64,000 nt of DNA from JBBRYW01 sp038253945 (GTDB lineage Bacteria > Actinomycetota > Thermoleophilia > Gaiellales > Gaiellaceae): NCBI GenBank assembly GCA_038253945.1, contig JBBSGR010000007.1, forward strand, positions 1 through 64,000, written 5' to 3'. Under the pieces are notes generated by a model that searched no databases, was not told where the DNA came from, and saw only the letters and a program-made list of their open reading frames with translations. The first letter of the stretch is position 1. Every line of letters starts with the position of its first letter. Made by a program: the position numbers and the translations under genes. Positions 24,074 through 36,234 of this stretch are shown in pieces.

Positions 24074-27000
24074 TTGGCCACTAGGGTTGCTGCGCCGCGC
24101 GCGCGCAAGAGTTTCTCACGCCTCAAGCACGTTCTCGACCTCCCCAACCTCATCGACATCCAGAAGGCCTCGTTTGCCTGGTTCATGCGCGAGGGCCTGC
24201 GCGAGACGATCGATGACATCTCGCCAATCGAGGATTACACGGGCTCGCTCGCCGTCGAGTTCGGCGAGTACCGCTTCGGCGACCCGCAGTTCTCGATCAA
24301 GGAGTGCCGCGAGAAGGACCTGACGTACCAGGCTCCGCTCTCGATGACCGTCCGCTTCGTCAACAAGGAGACGGGCGAGATCCGCGAGCAGACCGTCTTC
24401 ATGGGCGACTTCCCCATGATGACCGACTCGGGCACCTTCATCATCAACGGCACCGAGCGCGTCATCGTGACGCAGCTGGTGCGGAGCCCCGGCGCCTACC
24501 TGATGGAGCCGAAGGACGCGACGAAGCAGGTCTTCACCGCGAACCTGATGCCTTCGCGCGGCTCGTGGCTCGAGGTCGAGATCGACAAGAAGGGCGTCGT
24601 CTACGCCCGCATCGACCGCAAGCGCAAGCTCCCGATCACGACGTTGCTCCGCGCCTTGCCGGCCGAGGATCCCACCACCGGCTTCGCGCTCGACACGTCG
24701 ACGAACGAGAAGATCCTCGAGCTGTTCGATAACTCGTTCTACATCCAGCAGACGCTCGACAAGGACCCCTCGACGCGCGAGGAGGAAGCGCTGATCGAGG
24801 TGTTCAAGAAGCAGCGGCCGGGGGAGCCGCCGACGCTCGACAACGCCCGCAACCTGTTGCGAACGCTCTTCTTCGACTCCAAGCGCTACGACCTGACGAA
24901 GGTCGGCCGCTACAAGCTCAACCAGCGGCTCGGCGTCGACGTCCCCGACGACACGCGCGTGCTGACGACGCAGGACATCCTCTCGCTCGTCCAGAAGCTC
25001 GTCGAGCTGCCGAGGCGACTCGCCGTCCCGGAGGACTCGAAGGACTTCGCGGCCGACGCGATCGCGCTCTCGCGCGACCCGATCCGCGCGGACCTCGACG
25101 AGTACGAGCACTTCGGCAACCGGCGCCTTCGCACGGTCGGCGAGCTGATCCAGGAGGCGTTCCGCGTCGGCCTGTATCGCATGGAGCGCGTCGTCCGGGA
25201 GCGGATGACGACCGAGGACGTCGACACCATCACGCCGCAGACGATCATCAACATCCGGCCAGTCGTGGCCGCGCTGAAGGAGTTCTTCGGCTCCTCTCAG
25301 CTCTCGCAGTTCATGGACCAGACGAACTCGCTCGCCGGCCTGACGCATCGCCGGCGCCTGTCGGCGCTCGGCGCGGGCGGGCTTACCCGCGAGCGCGCGC
25401 CGATCGAGGTGCGCGACGTCCACCCGACGCACTACGGCCGGATGTGCCCGATCGAGACGCCGGAGGGCCCGAACATCGGCCTGATCGGCTACCTCGCGTC
25501 GATGGCGACCGTCTCCGAGTTCGGCTTCATCCAGACGCCCTACCGCGTGGTCAAGAACGGCAAGGTGACGGACGAGATCATCTATCTCGACGCGGTCGAG
25601 GAGGCGCAGTACACGATCGCGCAGGCGTCCGAGCCGCTCGACCAGAAGACTGGCAGGTTCCTGAACGAGCAGATCCTCTGCCGCTCGAGCGAGGGCGAGG
25701 CCGTGATGTCCGAGCCGAAGCGGGTCGAGTACATGGACGTCACGCCCGCGCAGGTGGTCTCGGTCTCGACGGCGCTGATCCCGTTCCTCGAGCACAACGA
25801 CGCCAACCGGGCGCTGATGGGCGCGAACATGATGCGACAGGCCGTGCCGCTCATGATCACGCAGGCCCCGGTCGTCGGCACGGGCCTCGAGTACCGAGCG
25901 GCGATCGACTCGGGTGACGTCGTCCTGGCGGACAACGACGGCAAGGTGATCGACGTCGACGCCGAGCGAATCGTCGTCGAGTCGAAGGGCGGCCGCGACG
26001 AGTACCCGCTCGTGAAGTTCATGCGCTCGAACCAGGGCACCCTCATCCACCACAAGCCGATCGTCGGGCTCGACCAGCGCGTGAGCGCGGGCGACGTGCT
26101 CGCAGACGGCTCGTCGACCGACCAGGGCGAGCTCGCCCTCGGCGCCAACGTGCTCTGCGCCTTCATGTCGTTCGAGGGCTACAACTTCGAGGACGCGATC
26201 GTGATCTCGGAGCGGCTCGTGAAGGACGAGGTGCTCTCCTCGATCCACATCCACGAGTACGAGATCGACGCCCGCTCGACGAAGCTGGGCGACGAGGAGA
26301 TCACGCGCGACATCCCGAACCGCTCGGAGGAGTCGCTCAAGGACTTGGACGAGCGCGGCATCGTGCGCATCGGCGCCGAGGTCGGATCCGGCGACCTCCT
26401 CGTGGGCAAGGTCACGCCGAAGGGCGAGACCGAGCTGACCGCCGAGGAGAAGCTGATCCGCGCGATCTTCAAGGAGAAGGCGCGCGAGGTTCGCGATACG
26501 TCCCTCAAGGTCCCTCACGGCGAGGGCGGCAAGGTGATCGACGTGAAGACGTTCGCGCGCGAGGCCGGGGACGACCTGTCTCCGGGCGTGAACGAGCTCG
26601 TCCGCGTCTACGTCGCGAAGAAGCGCAAGATCGCCGAGGGCGACAAGCTCGCCGGGCGGCACGGGAACAAGGGCGTGATCTCTCGGATCGTGCCCGAGGA
26701 GGACATGCCGTTCCTCGAGGACGGGCGTCCGGTCGACGTCGTGCTGAACCCGCTCGGCGTTCCGAGCCGCATGAACATCGGCCAGATCCTGGAGACGCAC
26801 CTCGGCTGGGCCGCGGCGCACGGCGTGTTCGCCGAGAACGGAGATTCGTCGTCGAACGGCTCCCCGAACGGCTCCGCGCCGCTCGCGAGCCCGGTCTTCG
26901 ACGGCGCGACGCCCGAGGACGTCGACGACGCGCTGATCCAGTGGGCCGAGCAGAACCCGGACTCGCCGATCAAGTTCGTGATCGACAAGAGCCGTCAGGC

Positions 27001-27727
27001 CGGAACGAGGACGTCGGGCAAGGTGCGCGTGTTCGACGGCAAGACGGGCGAGCCGTTCGAGCAGACGGTGACCATCGGCTTCATGTACATCCTGAAGCTG
27101 CTCCATCTCGTGGACGACAAGATCCACGCGCGCTCGACCGGCCCCTACTCCCTCGTCACCCAGCAGCCGCTCGGCGGAAAGGCGCAGTTCGGTGGCCAGC
27201 GCTTCGGCGAGATGGAGGTGTGGGCGCTCGAGGCCTACGGCGCCGCGTACACGCTGCAGGAGATGCTCACGATCAAGTCCGACGACACGGTGGGCCGCGT
27301 GAAGGCCTACGAGGCGATCGTCAAGGGAGAGAACATCGCAGAGCCGTCGATCCCGGAGTCCTTCAAGGTGCTGCTGAAGGAGATGCAGTCGCTTGCGCTC
27401 GACGTCAACGTCCTGTCCGACGAGGGGCAGACGGTGCAGGTGCGCGAGGAGGACGACGAGCTGCTGCGGGCGGCCGAGGAGCTCGGCATCGACCTGTCGC
27501 CCGGCTCGCTGCGCGCAACCGCGCGGCAGCCGACGGCGGAGGAGGCCGAAGAGGGCCAGGAGCGCTCCGACGAGTCCGGGGAGCTGACCCTGCCCGCCGA
27601 CGAGGCGCTCGGCGACCTCGCCGACGTCGACCTCAGCCCGGCCGAGGCGGCCGGGGAAGAGGTCTCCGAGCAGGCCGGGCCGCTCTCCGGCGATCTTGAG
27701 GTCGCCGACTTGGAACTAGAGGAATGA
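24074..27727 (+). CDS. rpoB: RNA polymerase beta subunit
   Basis: Catalytic beta subunit, 1217 residues. Intact from KSFSRLKHVLDLPNLIDIQK to the C-terminal clamp (QPLGGKAQFGGQRFGEMEVW), then an acidic tail of about 60 residues. TTG 24074 is chosen because AAGGGGG lies upstream and the protein then begins where relatives begin; a longer upstream frame is not credible. The rifampicin region (406-435) is GSSQLSQFMDQTNSLAG then LTHRRRLSALGAGG: the key Asp, His and Ser are kept, but positions equal to E. coli 518, 520, 522 and 535 are Thr, Ser, Ala and Ala. Confidence 0.97.
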   Translation: MATRVAAPRARKSFSRLKHVLDLPNLIDIQKASFAWFMREGLRETIDDISPIEDYTGSLAVEFGEYRFGDPQFSIKECREKDLTYQAPLSMTVRFVNKETGEIREQTVFMGDFPMMTDSGTFIINGTERVIVTQLVRSPGAYLMEPKDATKQVFTANLMPSRGSWLEVEIDKKGVVYARIDRKRKLPITTLLRALPAEDPTTGFALDTSTNEKILELFDNSFYIQQTLDKDPSTREEEALIEVFKKQRPGEPPTLDNARNLLRTLFFDSKRYDLTKVGRYKLNQRLGVDVPDDTRVLTTQDILSLVQKLVELPRRLAVPEDSKDFAADAIALSRDPIRADLDEYEHFGNRRLRTVGELIQEAFRVGLYRMERVVRERMTTEDVDTITPQTIINIRPVVAALKEFFGSSQLSQFMDQTNSLAGLTHRRRLSALGAGGLTRERAPIEVRDVHPTHYGRMCPIETPEGPNIGLIGYLASMATVSEFGFIQTPYRVVKNGKVTDEIIYLDAVEEAQYTIAQASEPLDQKTGRFLNEQILCRSSEGEAVMSEPKRVEYMDVTPAQVVSVSTALIPFLEHNDANRALMGANMMRQAVPLMITQAPVVGTGLEYRAAIDSGDVVLADNDGKVIDVDAERIVVESKGGRDEYPLVKFMRSNQGTLIHHKPIVGLDQRVSAGDVLADGSSTDQGELALGANVLCAFMSFEGYNFEDAIVISERLVKDEVLSSIHIHEYEIDARSTKLGDEEITRDIPNRSEESLKDLDERGIVRIGAEVGSGDLLVGKVTPKGETELTAEEKLIRAIFKEKAREVRDTSLKVPHGEGGKVIDVKTFAREAGDDLSPGVNELVRVYVAKKRKIAEGDKLAGRHGNKGVISRIVPEEDMPFLEDGRPVDVVLNPLGVPSRMNIGQILETHLGWAAAHGVFAENGDSSSNGSPNGSAPLASPVFDGATPEDVDDALIQWAEQNPDSPIKFVIDKSRQAGTRTSGKVRVFDGKTGEPFEQTVTIGFMYILKLLHLVDDKIHARSTGPYSLVTQQPLGGKAQFGGQRFGEMEVWALEAYGAAYTLQEMLTIKSDDTVGRVKAYEAIVKGENIAEPSIPESFKVLLKEMQSLALDVNVLSDEGQTVQVREEDDELLRAAEELGIDLSPGSLRATARQPTAEEAEEGQERSDESGELTLPADEALGDLADVDLSPAEAAGEEVSEQAGPLSGDLEVADLELEE

Positions 27728-27756
27728 CCCGCCTTTTCGCTGCGCGAAAAGGTTAG
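27724..27756 (+). CDS. mini-ORF overlapping the rpoB stop (10 residues)
   Basis: ATG overlaps the rpoB TGA (ATGA) and encodes MTRLFAARKG. It runs across a perfect 9-bp hairpin (CCTTTTCGC/GCGAAAAGG, loop TGC). Probably a re-initiation step rather than a functional peptide. Confidence 0.35.
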   Translation: MTRLFAARKG

Positions 27757-27856
27757 GGAACTACAAAGAGGACTGGAACGAAGGAGAATCCGTGACGTAC
27801 AGCATTTCTAACGCTTTCGCCGCAGGCGAAAGCGCTTCTTTCGCTGGAGGCGAAAG
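27732..27856 (+). promoter_or_regulatory. three perfect hairpins; the last holds the rpoC ribosome-binding site
   Basis: Hairpin 1, 27732-27752 (9-bp stem, loop TGC). Hairpin 2, 27812-27834 (CGCTTTCGCC/GGCGAAAGCG, loop GCA). Hairpin 3, 27838-27856 (CTTTCGC/GCGAAAG), whose loop and first stem base contain TGGAGG, the Shine-Dalgarno of rpoC. The left arms of 2 and right arms of 3 can also pair with each other, so alternative folds exist. Confidence 0.6.
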
Positions 27857-27859
27857 CGC

Positions 27860-27863
<4 letters not shown>
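27792..27863 (+). CDS. 23-residue leader ORF coupled to rpoC
   Basis: GTG 27792 has AAGGAG 6 nt upstream, a strong start. The peptide MTYSISNAFAAGESASFAGG ends GESA; the two hairpins encode the near-repeat AFAAGESA/SFAGGESA. Its stop overlaps the rpoC ATG (ATGA). A ribosome translating it must open the hairpin that hides the rpoC Shine-Dalgarno. Function inferred from layout. Confidence 0.55.
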
Positions 27864-32446
<4,583 letters not shown>

Positions 32447-32507
32447 AGCATGCGCCCGAGGTCGTTCAGATTCTCGGGCGGTCGGTTTAGAAGCACAACT
32501 GATGTGA

Positions 32508-32534
32508 GCGAGGCCGGGCCAAGCCCGGCCTCGC
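32508..32534 (+). terminator. hairpin after rpoC
   Basis: Perfect 12-bp stem GCGAGGCCGGGC/GCCCGGCCTCGC with a CAA loop, about 60 nt after the rpoC stop. A weaker stem (CGCCCGAG/CTCGGGCG) precedes it. No T-run, but the position fits transcript end. Confidence 0.6.
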
Positions 32535-32565
32535 GCCGTCAGGGCGGCGCGCGAGCAAGAGACTG

Positions 32566-32578
32566 GTAAGATTCTTAC
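32566..32578 (+). promoter_or_regulatory. palindromic operator over the -10 box of vapBC
   Basis: GTAAGATTCTTAC is a perfect 6-bp inverted repeat around one base. It contains TAAGAT (32567-32572), a -10 box 8 nt before ATG 32581, so the message would be leaderless and binding of the VapB-VapC complex to the palindrome would block it. Inference from family behaviour. Confidence 0.55.
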
Positions 32579-32580
32579 TG

Positions 32581-32805
32581 ATGCGAATAACGAGCAAGGG
32601 ACAGGTGACGATCCCGATCGAAATACGGGAGCGCCTTGGCATGCATCCCGGAACCGAGGTCGACTTCACGGTCCAGGGCGGCGCGGCGCGCGTAACGCGT
32701 GCGACGGCCGGGGGAAGCCAGGGCAATCGTGTCGTGGAGCGGCTGCGCGGACGCGCCCGCGGCGGCCTCTCGACGAACGAGATCATGGCGCTCACGCGTG
32801 AGTGA
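32581..32805 (+). CDS. vapB: VapB-type antitoxin, AbrB/MazE DNA-binding fold
   Basis: 74 residues. N-terminal swapped-hairpin AbrB domain MRITSKGQVTIPIEIRERLG and a C-terminal tail (GLSTNEIMALTRE) expected to block the toxin active site. Overlaps the toxin start by 4 nt (GTGA). Sits directly after the rpoC hairpin, with its own leaderless promoter. Confidence 0.85.
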   Translation: MRITSKGQVTIPIEIRERLGMHPGTEVDFTVQGGAARVTRATAGGSQGNRVVERLRGRARGGLSTNEIMALTRE

Positions 32806-33230
32806 GAGGACAGCGCGGTACCGTCCTCGTCGACTCGAACGTCCTGCTGGACGTTCTCACTGAGGACGCCCGCTGGTTCCATTGGTCCTCCGCCTCGCTC
32901 GAGGCGGCCGCCGACGCGAACCGCCTCGCCGTCAATCCGCTGATCTACGCCGAGCTCTCGATCGGCTTCCAGCGACTCGAGGAGCTCGACGAGGCGCTCC
33001 CGCCGGCGGCTTTCGCTCGCCTCCCGCTTCCTTGGTCCGCGGCGTTTCTCGCCGGGAAGTGCTTCCTCGCGTACCGGCGCGCGGGAGGGCAGCGCCGCTC
33101 GCCGCTTCCCGACTTCTACATCGGCGCCCATGCGGCTGTGGAAGCGATGCCGCTCTTGACGCGTGACCCGACCCGTTACAGGACGTACCTGCCGCGGCTC
33201 GAGCTGATCGCCCCGGACACGGAGCGCTGA
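32802..33230 (+). CDS. vapC: VapC-type PIN-domain ribonuclease toxin
   Basis: 142 residues. PIN acidic residues are in LVDSNVLLDVLT, the YAELS motif and LPDFYIGAHAAVEAMPLLTRD. Such toxins cleave tRNA or rRNA when freed from VapB. All expected carboxylates are present, so it is probably active. RNA target unknown. Confidence 0.85.
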   Translation: MRGQRGTVLVDSNVLLDVLTEDARWFHWSSASLEAAADANRLAVNPLIYAELSIGFQRLEELDEALPPAAFARLPLPWSAAFLAGKCFLAYRRAGGQRRSPLPDFYIGAHAAVEAMPLLTRDPTRYRTYLPRLELIAPDTER

Positions 33231-33289
33231 CGCCGTTCGAGCGCAGCGTGCGGAGGGGCGGCTTTGCTCGATCTCGATAATGGAGGCTG

Positions 33290-33707
33290 ATGCCGCAGGC
33301 GCCGTTGGACAACGAGGAATTCGACCGCTGGCGGGCAGAGGCTGAGCGGGCCCTTACCGGCGCACGGGTGCAGGCGGGCGCCGACTTGCACAACTGGGCG
33401 TGCTTTGCGGCGGAGCAGGCAGCTCAGCTCGCCGCGAAGGCGCTTCTCCACGGCCTCGGCCGCGGGCCATGGGGGCACGACTTAGTCCGCCTTGGCGAGC
33501 TCGTCCAGGCGGCCAGTATCCACCTCCCCGCCGGATGTGCTCGACCTGATGCGCAGGCTGGGACGCCACTACATTCCGGCACGCTATCCCGATGCTCATG
33601 CATCCGGCCCGGCCGGCGCGCACTACGGGCCGGCGGACTCGACGGAGGCGATCGGCGACGCCGAGCGCGTCCTGCGGTTCGTCGACGCCGCCTGGCGCGC
33701 TCTCTGA
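33290..33707 (+). pseudogene. HEPN-domain protein, frameshifted
   Basis: The first 75 residues (AGADLHNWACFAAEQAAQLA, GHDLVRLGELVQAA) are a HEPN domain. The rest of the domain (DVLDLMRRLGRHYIPARYPDA, then ERVLRFVDAAWRAL) is in the next frame. One extra C in the CCCC run at 33526-33529 would explain it. The restored protein would stop at 33707, overlapping the MNT gene start (TGATG). HEPN proteins paired with MNT are RNase toxins; the RxxxxH element is in the shifted part, so this toxin is probably lost. Confidence 0.7.
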
Positions 33708-34081
33708 TGGCCGACGCGCTCACCGAGCGGGCGCGGGAGCAGGCACGGCTGCTCGACCTGGCGCGAGCCTACGTCGAGCGCCTCTCGTCGCGCGTGCCGC
33801 TGATCGCGGCAGTCGCCGTGGGGTCGGTCGCTCGCGGCGACTTCAACGTCTGGAGTGATGTCGACGTCGTCGTGGTCGCGGAGCAGCTTCCGTATCGCGC
33901 ACCCGAGCGGAGCCTCCTGCTCGCCCAGGGTGCGCCGGGGGGCGTCCAGCCCGTCGGGTTCACGCCGGAGGAGTTCAGGGAAGCGCTGCGGCGAAGGAAC
34001 CCTCTCGCGGTCGAGGCCGTGACTACTGGGGTCGTTCTCCTTGGAGGCGGGTTCCTCAGCGAGCTCGAGGACGCAGGCTGA
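33707..34081 (+). CDS. MNT-type nucleotidyltransferase, partner of HEPN
   Basis: 124 residues with AAVAVGSVARGDFNVWSDVD VVVV-type motif (GSxxRG followed by SDxDVVVV, near residue 40), the signature of minimal nucleotidyltransferases. In MNT-HEPN systems this protein is the antitoxin and may modify the toxin with AMP. It is intact although its HEPN partner is frameshifted. ATG 33707 overlaps the HEPN stop. Confidence 0.78.
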   Translation: MADALTERAREQARLLDLARAYVERLSSRVPLIAAVAVGSVARGDFNVWSDVDVVVVAEQLPYRAPERSLLLAQGAPGGVQPVGFTPEEFREALRRRNPLAVEAVTTGVVLLGGGFLSELEDAG

Positions 34082-34483
34082 CGGCCGTTCGGACGCGCCG
34101 GTGGCTTCGACGGCAAGGGCAAGGAGTGCTGCGTCTGCCGATCAGCCTCGGCCGACCTTCGTGCAGTCCTTCCAGTCGGCGGCGCAGCGGACTCGGCGCG
34201 GTTATCACGAGCGGGCCCGCTCGGGCGAGCAGCTCCCGGGTGAACCTTCTCGCAGGCGACACGCGAGCGCCGGTCGAGCTTACCCCCGAGCCGGTCGAGC
34301 GCTACGAAGCCAAGCCGGCCCCGCGTCTTGCCGGATCGAGCGGCCGACGAACGAACCCCGGAAGTTCGGGCTCCAGGGAGGCCGCCGCCGGCCGCACGAA
34401 GTAGCGTAAACCACTCGCCGCGGGGACGCGAGAGCCGCTGGCACAGCGCCCGGTCGATATCGCAGCGGATAGCACGCGATGGA
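34082..34483. other. 402-bp stretch without a recognisable gene
   Basis: Several frames are open because of high GC, but none has a family-like translation, Shine-Dalgarno or start. It may be degraded coding DNA between the toxin-antitoxin pairs and the MauE-type cluster. Confidence 0.45.
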
Positions 34484-34512
34484 TTGACGCAATGCAGGTT
34501 CGTGCGTATCAT
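34484..34512 (+). promoter_or_regulatory. sigma-70-type promoter of the MauE cluster
   Basis: TTGACG (34484-34489), 17-nt spacer, TATCAT (34507-34512). One of the best promoter matches in the window. Transcription would begin near 34519, about 30 nt before the relay ORF. Confidence 0.65.
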
Positions 34513-34548
34513 CGCTCTCAGTTCGGGTTCCAGATGTAGGGAGGCAGC

Positions 34549-34656
34549 GTGGCAGGGTTCGTCTCTGCGCGATCTGGGGCTCGTCGTCGGCTTCGCCTTG
34601 CGCGGCTCATTGGCCCGCGGCGCCGCTCCACCACCCCGCCGGTGGCACCGCGGTGA
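34549..34656 (+). CDS. relay ORF before the MauE-like gene (35 residues)
   Basis: GTG 34549 has AGGGAGG just upstream; the stop overlaps the MauE-like GTG (GTGA). The peptide is Arg-rich (SARSGARRRLRLARLIGPRR) without known domain. The MauE-like start itself has no Shine-Dalgarno, so this ORF probably supplies its ribosomes. Confidence 0.45.
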   Translation: MAGFVSARSGARRRLRLARLIGPRRRSTTPPVAPR

Positions 34657-35225
34657 CGACCGTCTCGCTCGTTGCCCGCGTTGTGCTCGCGACCGTGTTC
34701 CTGAGCGCTGCCGCGGGCAAGCTGGGCAGGCGGCGTGAGTTCGAGAAGACTGTACGCGGCTACGAGCTCGTCTCCGACGCGACAGCCCGCCTGGTCGCAG
34801 CGACGCTGCCGCCGCTCGAGCTCGTCTGCGGCCTGCTGCTCGTCGTCGGGCTCGCGACCCGCATCGTCGCGCTGGTACTCGCCTCGATGCTGCTCGCGTT
34901 CGCCGGCGCCGTCGCGGTCAACCTCCTGCGCGGGCGCGAGATCGACTGCGGCTGCCTCGGCGCCGCCGGGCCTCGCCGCATCACCTGGCTGACGGTCGGG
35001 CGGAACCTCGTCTTCGCGGCGGCGGCGCTTCTGCTGGCGCTTGATCCGACCACGGTGCTGTCCCTGGACAACGCGCTGCTGGGAGGCGACGCGGCAATGG
35101 AAACCGGCGAGGCGGTCGCGGTCGCGATCGCGACGACGGCGCCGCTTGCCAGCCTCGCGCTGGTCTCCGCGGCGATCCGCTTCCGCCGCCTTTCGGGTGC
35201 CTTCGAAGCAAGAGAAACGGCGTGA
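34653..35225 (+). CDS. MauE/DoxX-family membrane protein
   Basis: 190 residues with four or five membrane segments; N-terminal VVLATVFLSAAAGKLGRRRE and the paired cysteines of EIDCGCLGAAG typical of MauE-like redox membrane proteins. In methylamine dehydrogenase clusters MauE works with MauD in forming disulfides of the small subunit. Here it is followed by a MauD/TlpA-like gene (GTGA overlap) and a cysteine-rich exported peptide, so it probably supplies oxidising equivalents for that peptide. Confidence 0.72.
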   Translation: MTTVSLVARVVLATVFLSAAAGKLGRRREFEKTVRGYELVSDATARLVAATLPPLELVCGLLLVVGLATRIVALVLASMLLAFAGAVAVNLLRGREIDCGCLGAAGPRRITWLTVGRNLVFAAAALLLALDPTTVLSLDNALLGGDAAMETGEAVAVAIATTAPLASLALVSAAIRFRRLSGAFEARETA

Positions 35226-35971
35226 GCGGGCCCTGGATCGCGGCCTTCGGCTCTCTCTGGCTCGTCGTCATCGCCTCGGTCGTGGTTGAACTCGGCTTTC
35301 TGCGGCGAGCCGCTGTGGTTCTCGAGCGGGTCGAGTCGAAGCTTGAAGTGCCGCCGGCCGGGGTCGGGGCAATGCCTGGCGAGACGATTTCGCACTTCCA
35401 GGCGCGGGATCGCGAAGGCGCGATCGTCTCCTCGGACGAGCTCGCTCGCTCTCAGGCCGTCTACCTTTTCCTCGAACCCGGCTGCCGGCCGTGCAAGACG
35501 CTCGCAGCCGAGCTCGGCGGGAACGGTGGTTGGCTCGAGGGCCCGCCGCTCCGCGTGGTCATCGACGACTCGTCCGCCGGGCGCGCGTTCGCGCTGCCGC
35601 CCGACGTCGAGGTTCTCTACCAGTCGGACGGCGCGATCGCGAGCGCGTTCAAGAACCTGGCGACGCCGCAGGCTTATGTCGTGGGGGAGGGAGGAGTGGT
35701 TCTCGACACCGTCATTCCGAGTTCTGTCGACAGCGTTCGCATGCTTGTAACCCGAGCGAAAGGAGGCGACAGACGGTGCACCGCGCCGGTTGAATCGAAA
35801 ACCACCACCGAAAAGGAGGACCATCATGAGCGAAGTCGCGAACGGGCCTGCTCCTCAAGAAAGCCGCACGCGATTCGTGCGGCGCCTCGGCAAGTTGGCC
35901 GCCGCCGGTCTGGGCGTCTCCCTCATCGCGGCCCAGCCGGCCGCTGCCGCGGATCACTGTTGCCGCGATGA
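35222..35971 (+). CDS. MauD/TlpA-like membrane-anchored thioredoxin
   Basis: One N-terminal membrane anchor (residues about 5-27) and a thioredoxin fold with the CxxC pair Cys88-Cys91 in LEPGCRPCKTLAAEL. The conserved domain ends near residue 178 (SVRMLVTRAKGGD). The frame then continues for about 70 low-likelihood basic residues to 35971, overlapping the next gene by 146 nt. In another frame a stop lies near 35791, so a late indel or loss of the stop is suspected. Role inferred: oxidation or isomerisation of disulfides in the adjacent cysteine-rich peptide. Confidence 0.65.
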   Translation: MSGPWIAAFGSLWLVVIASVVVELGFLRRAAVVLERVESKLEVPPAGVGAMPGETISHFQARDREGAIVSSDELARSQAVYLFLEPGCRPCKTLAAELGGNGGWLEGPPLRVVIDDSSAGRAFALPPDVEVLYQSDGAIASAFKNLATPQAYVVGEGGVVLDTVIPSSVDSVRMLVTRAKGGDRRCTAPVESKTTTEKEDHHERSRERACSSRKPHAIRAAPRQVGRRRSGRLPHRGPAGRCRGSLLPR

Positions 35972-36158
35972 CACGTGTGGACCGTGCGCGGACCCGACTA
36001 AGAAGCCCTACTTCTGCGAGGACAGCTGTCACCAGACGACCTGCTGCATCTGCTTGCCGTACACGGATAATTGCCGGACGATTCAGTGTCTCTGCGGGCC
36101 CCGACGAGCCTCGAGCAGCGCTCGCGGGGCAAGTGCCGTGCTGTCGCACCGACGGTGA
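35826..36158 (+). CDS. cysteine-rich exported peptide (12 Cys), MauE/MauD partner
   Basis: 110 residues. Strong AAGGAGG Shine-Dalgarno 6 nt before ATG 35826. A twin-arginine-like signal (TRFVRRLGKLAAAGLGVSL to AAAA, residues 15-42) suggests Tat export. The mature part has 12 cysteines between residues 45 and 90, including two CC pairs, enough for six disulfides, the same count as the small subunit of methylamine dehydrogenase, but without its tryptophan context. The tail after CLCGP is Arg/Ser-rich. Not assigned to a known family. Confidence 0.65.
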   Translation: MSEVANGPAPQESRTRFVRRLGKLAAAGLGVSLIAAQPAAAADHCCRDDTCGPCADPTKKPYFCEDSCHQTTCCICLPYTDNCRTIQCLCGPRRASSSARGASAVLSHRR

Positions 36159-36164
36159 ACCTGT

Positions 36165-36207
36165 CAGCGCCCCGCACCGTCGCCTTCTGCGGCGGAGCGG
36201 GGCGCTG
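36165..36207. terminator. bidirectional terminator-like hairpin
   Basis: An 11-bp perfect stem CAGCGCCCCGC/GCGGGGCGCTG with a 21-nt loop that can itself fold. It separates the convergent cysteine-rich-peptide gene and the permease gene. Confidence 0.6.
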
Positions 36208-36234
36208 AAAGTCCATCGTGGCGCTGAGCCCGTG

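Noticed and set aside
24116..27127. A 1003-codon open frame antisense to rpoB, and similar long antisense frames opposite rpoC and pepF
   Set aside because: They are mirror frames of strongly biased GC-rich codons; translations are Arg/Leu/Val/Asp-rich without any family likeness, and the plus-strand genes are certain.
36071..36158. Alternative reading of the cysteine-rich peptide tail with two more cysteines in another frame
   Set aside because: Would need a frameshift near 36098; no homologue was at hand to justify it.
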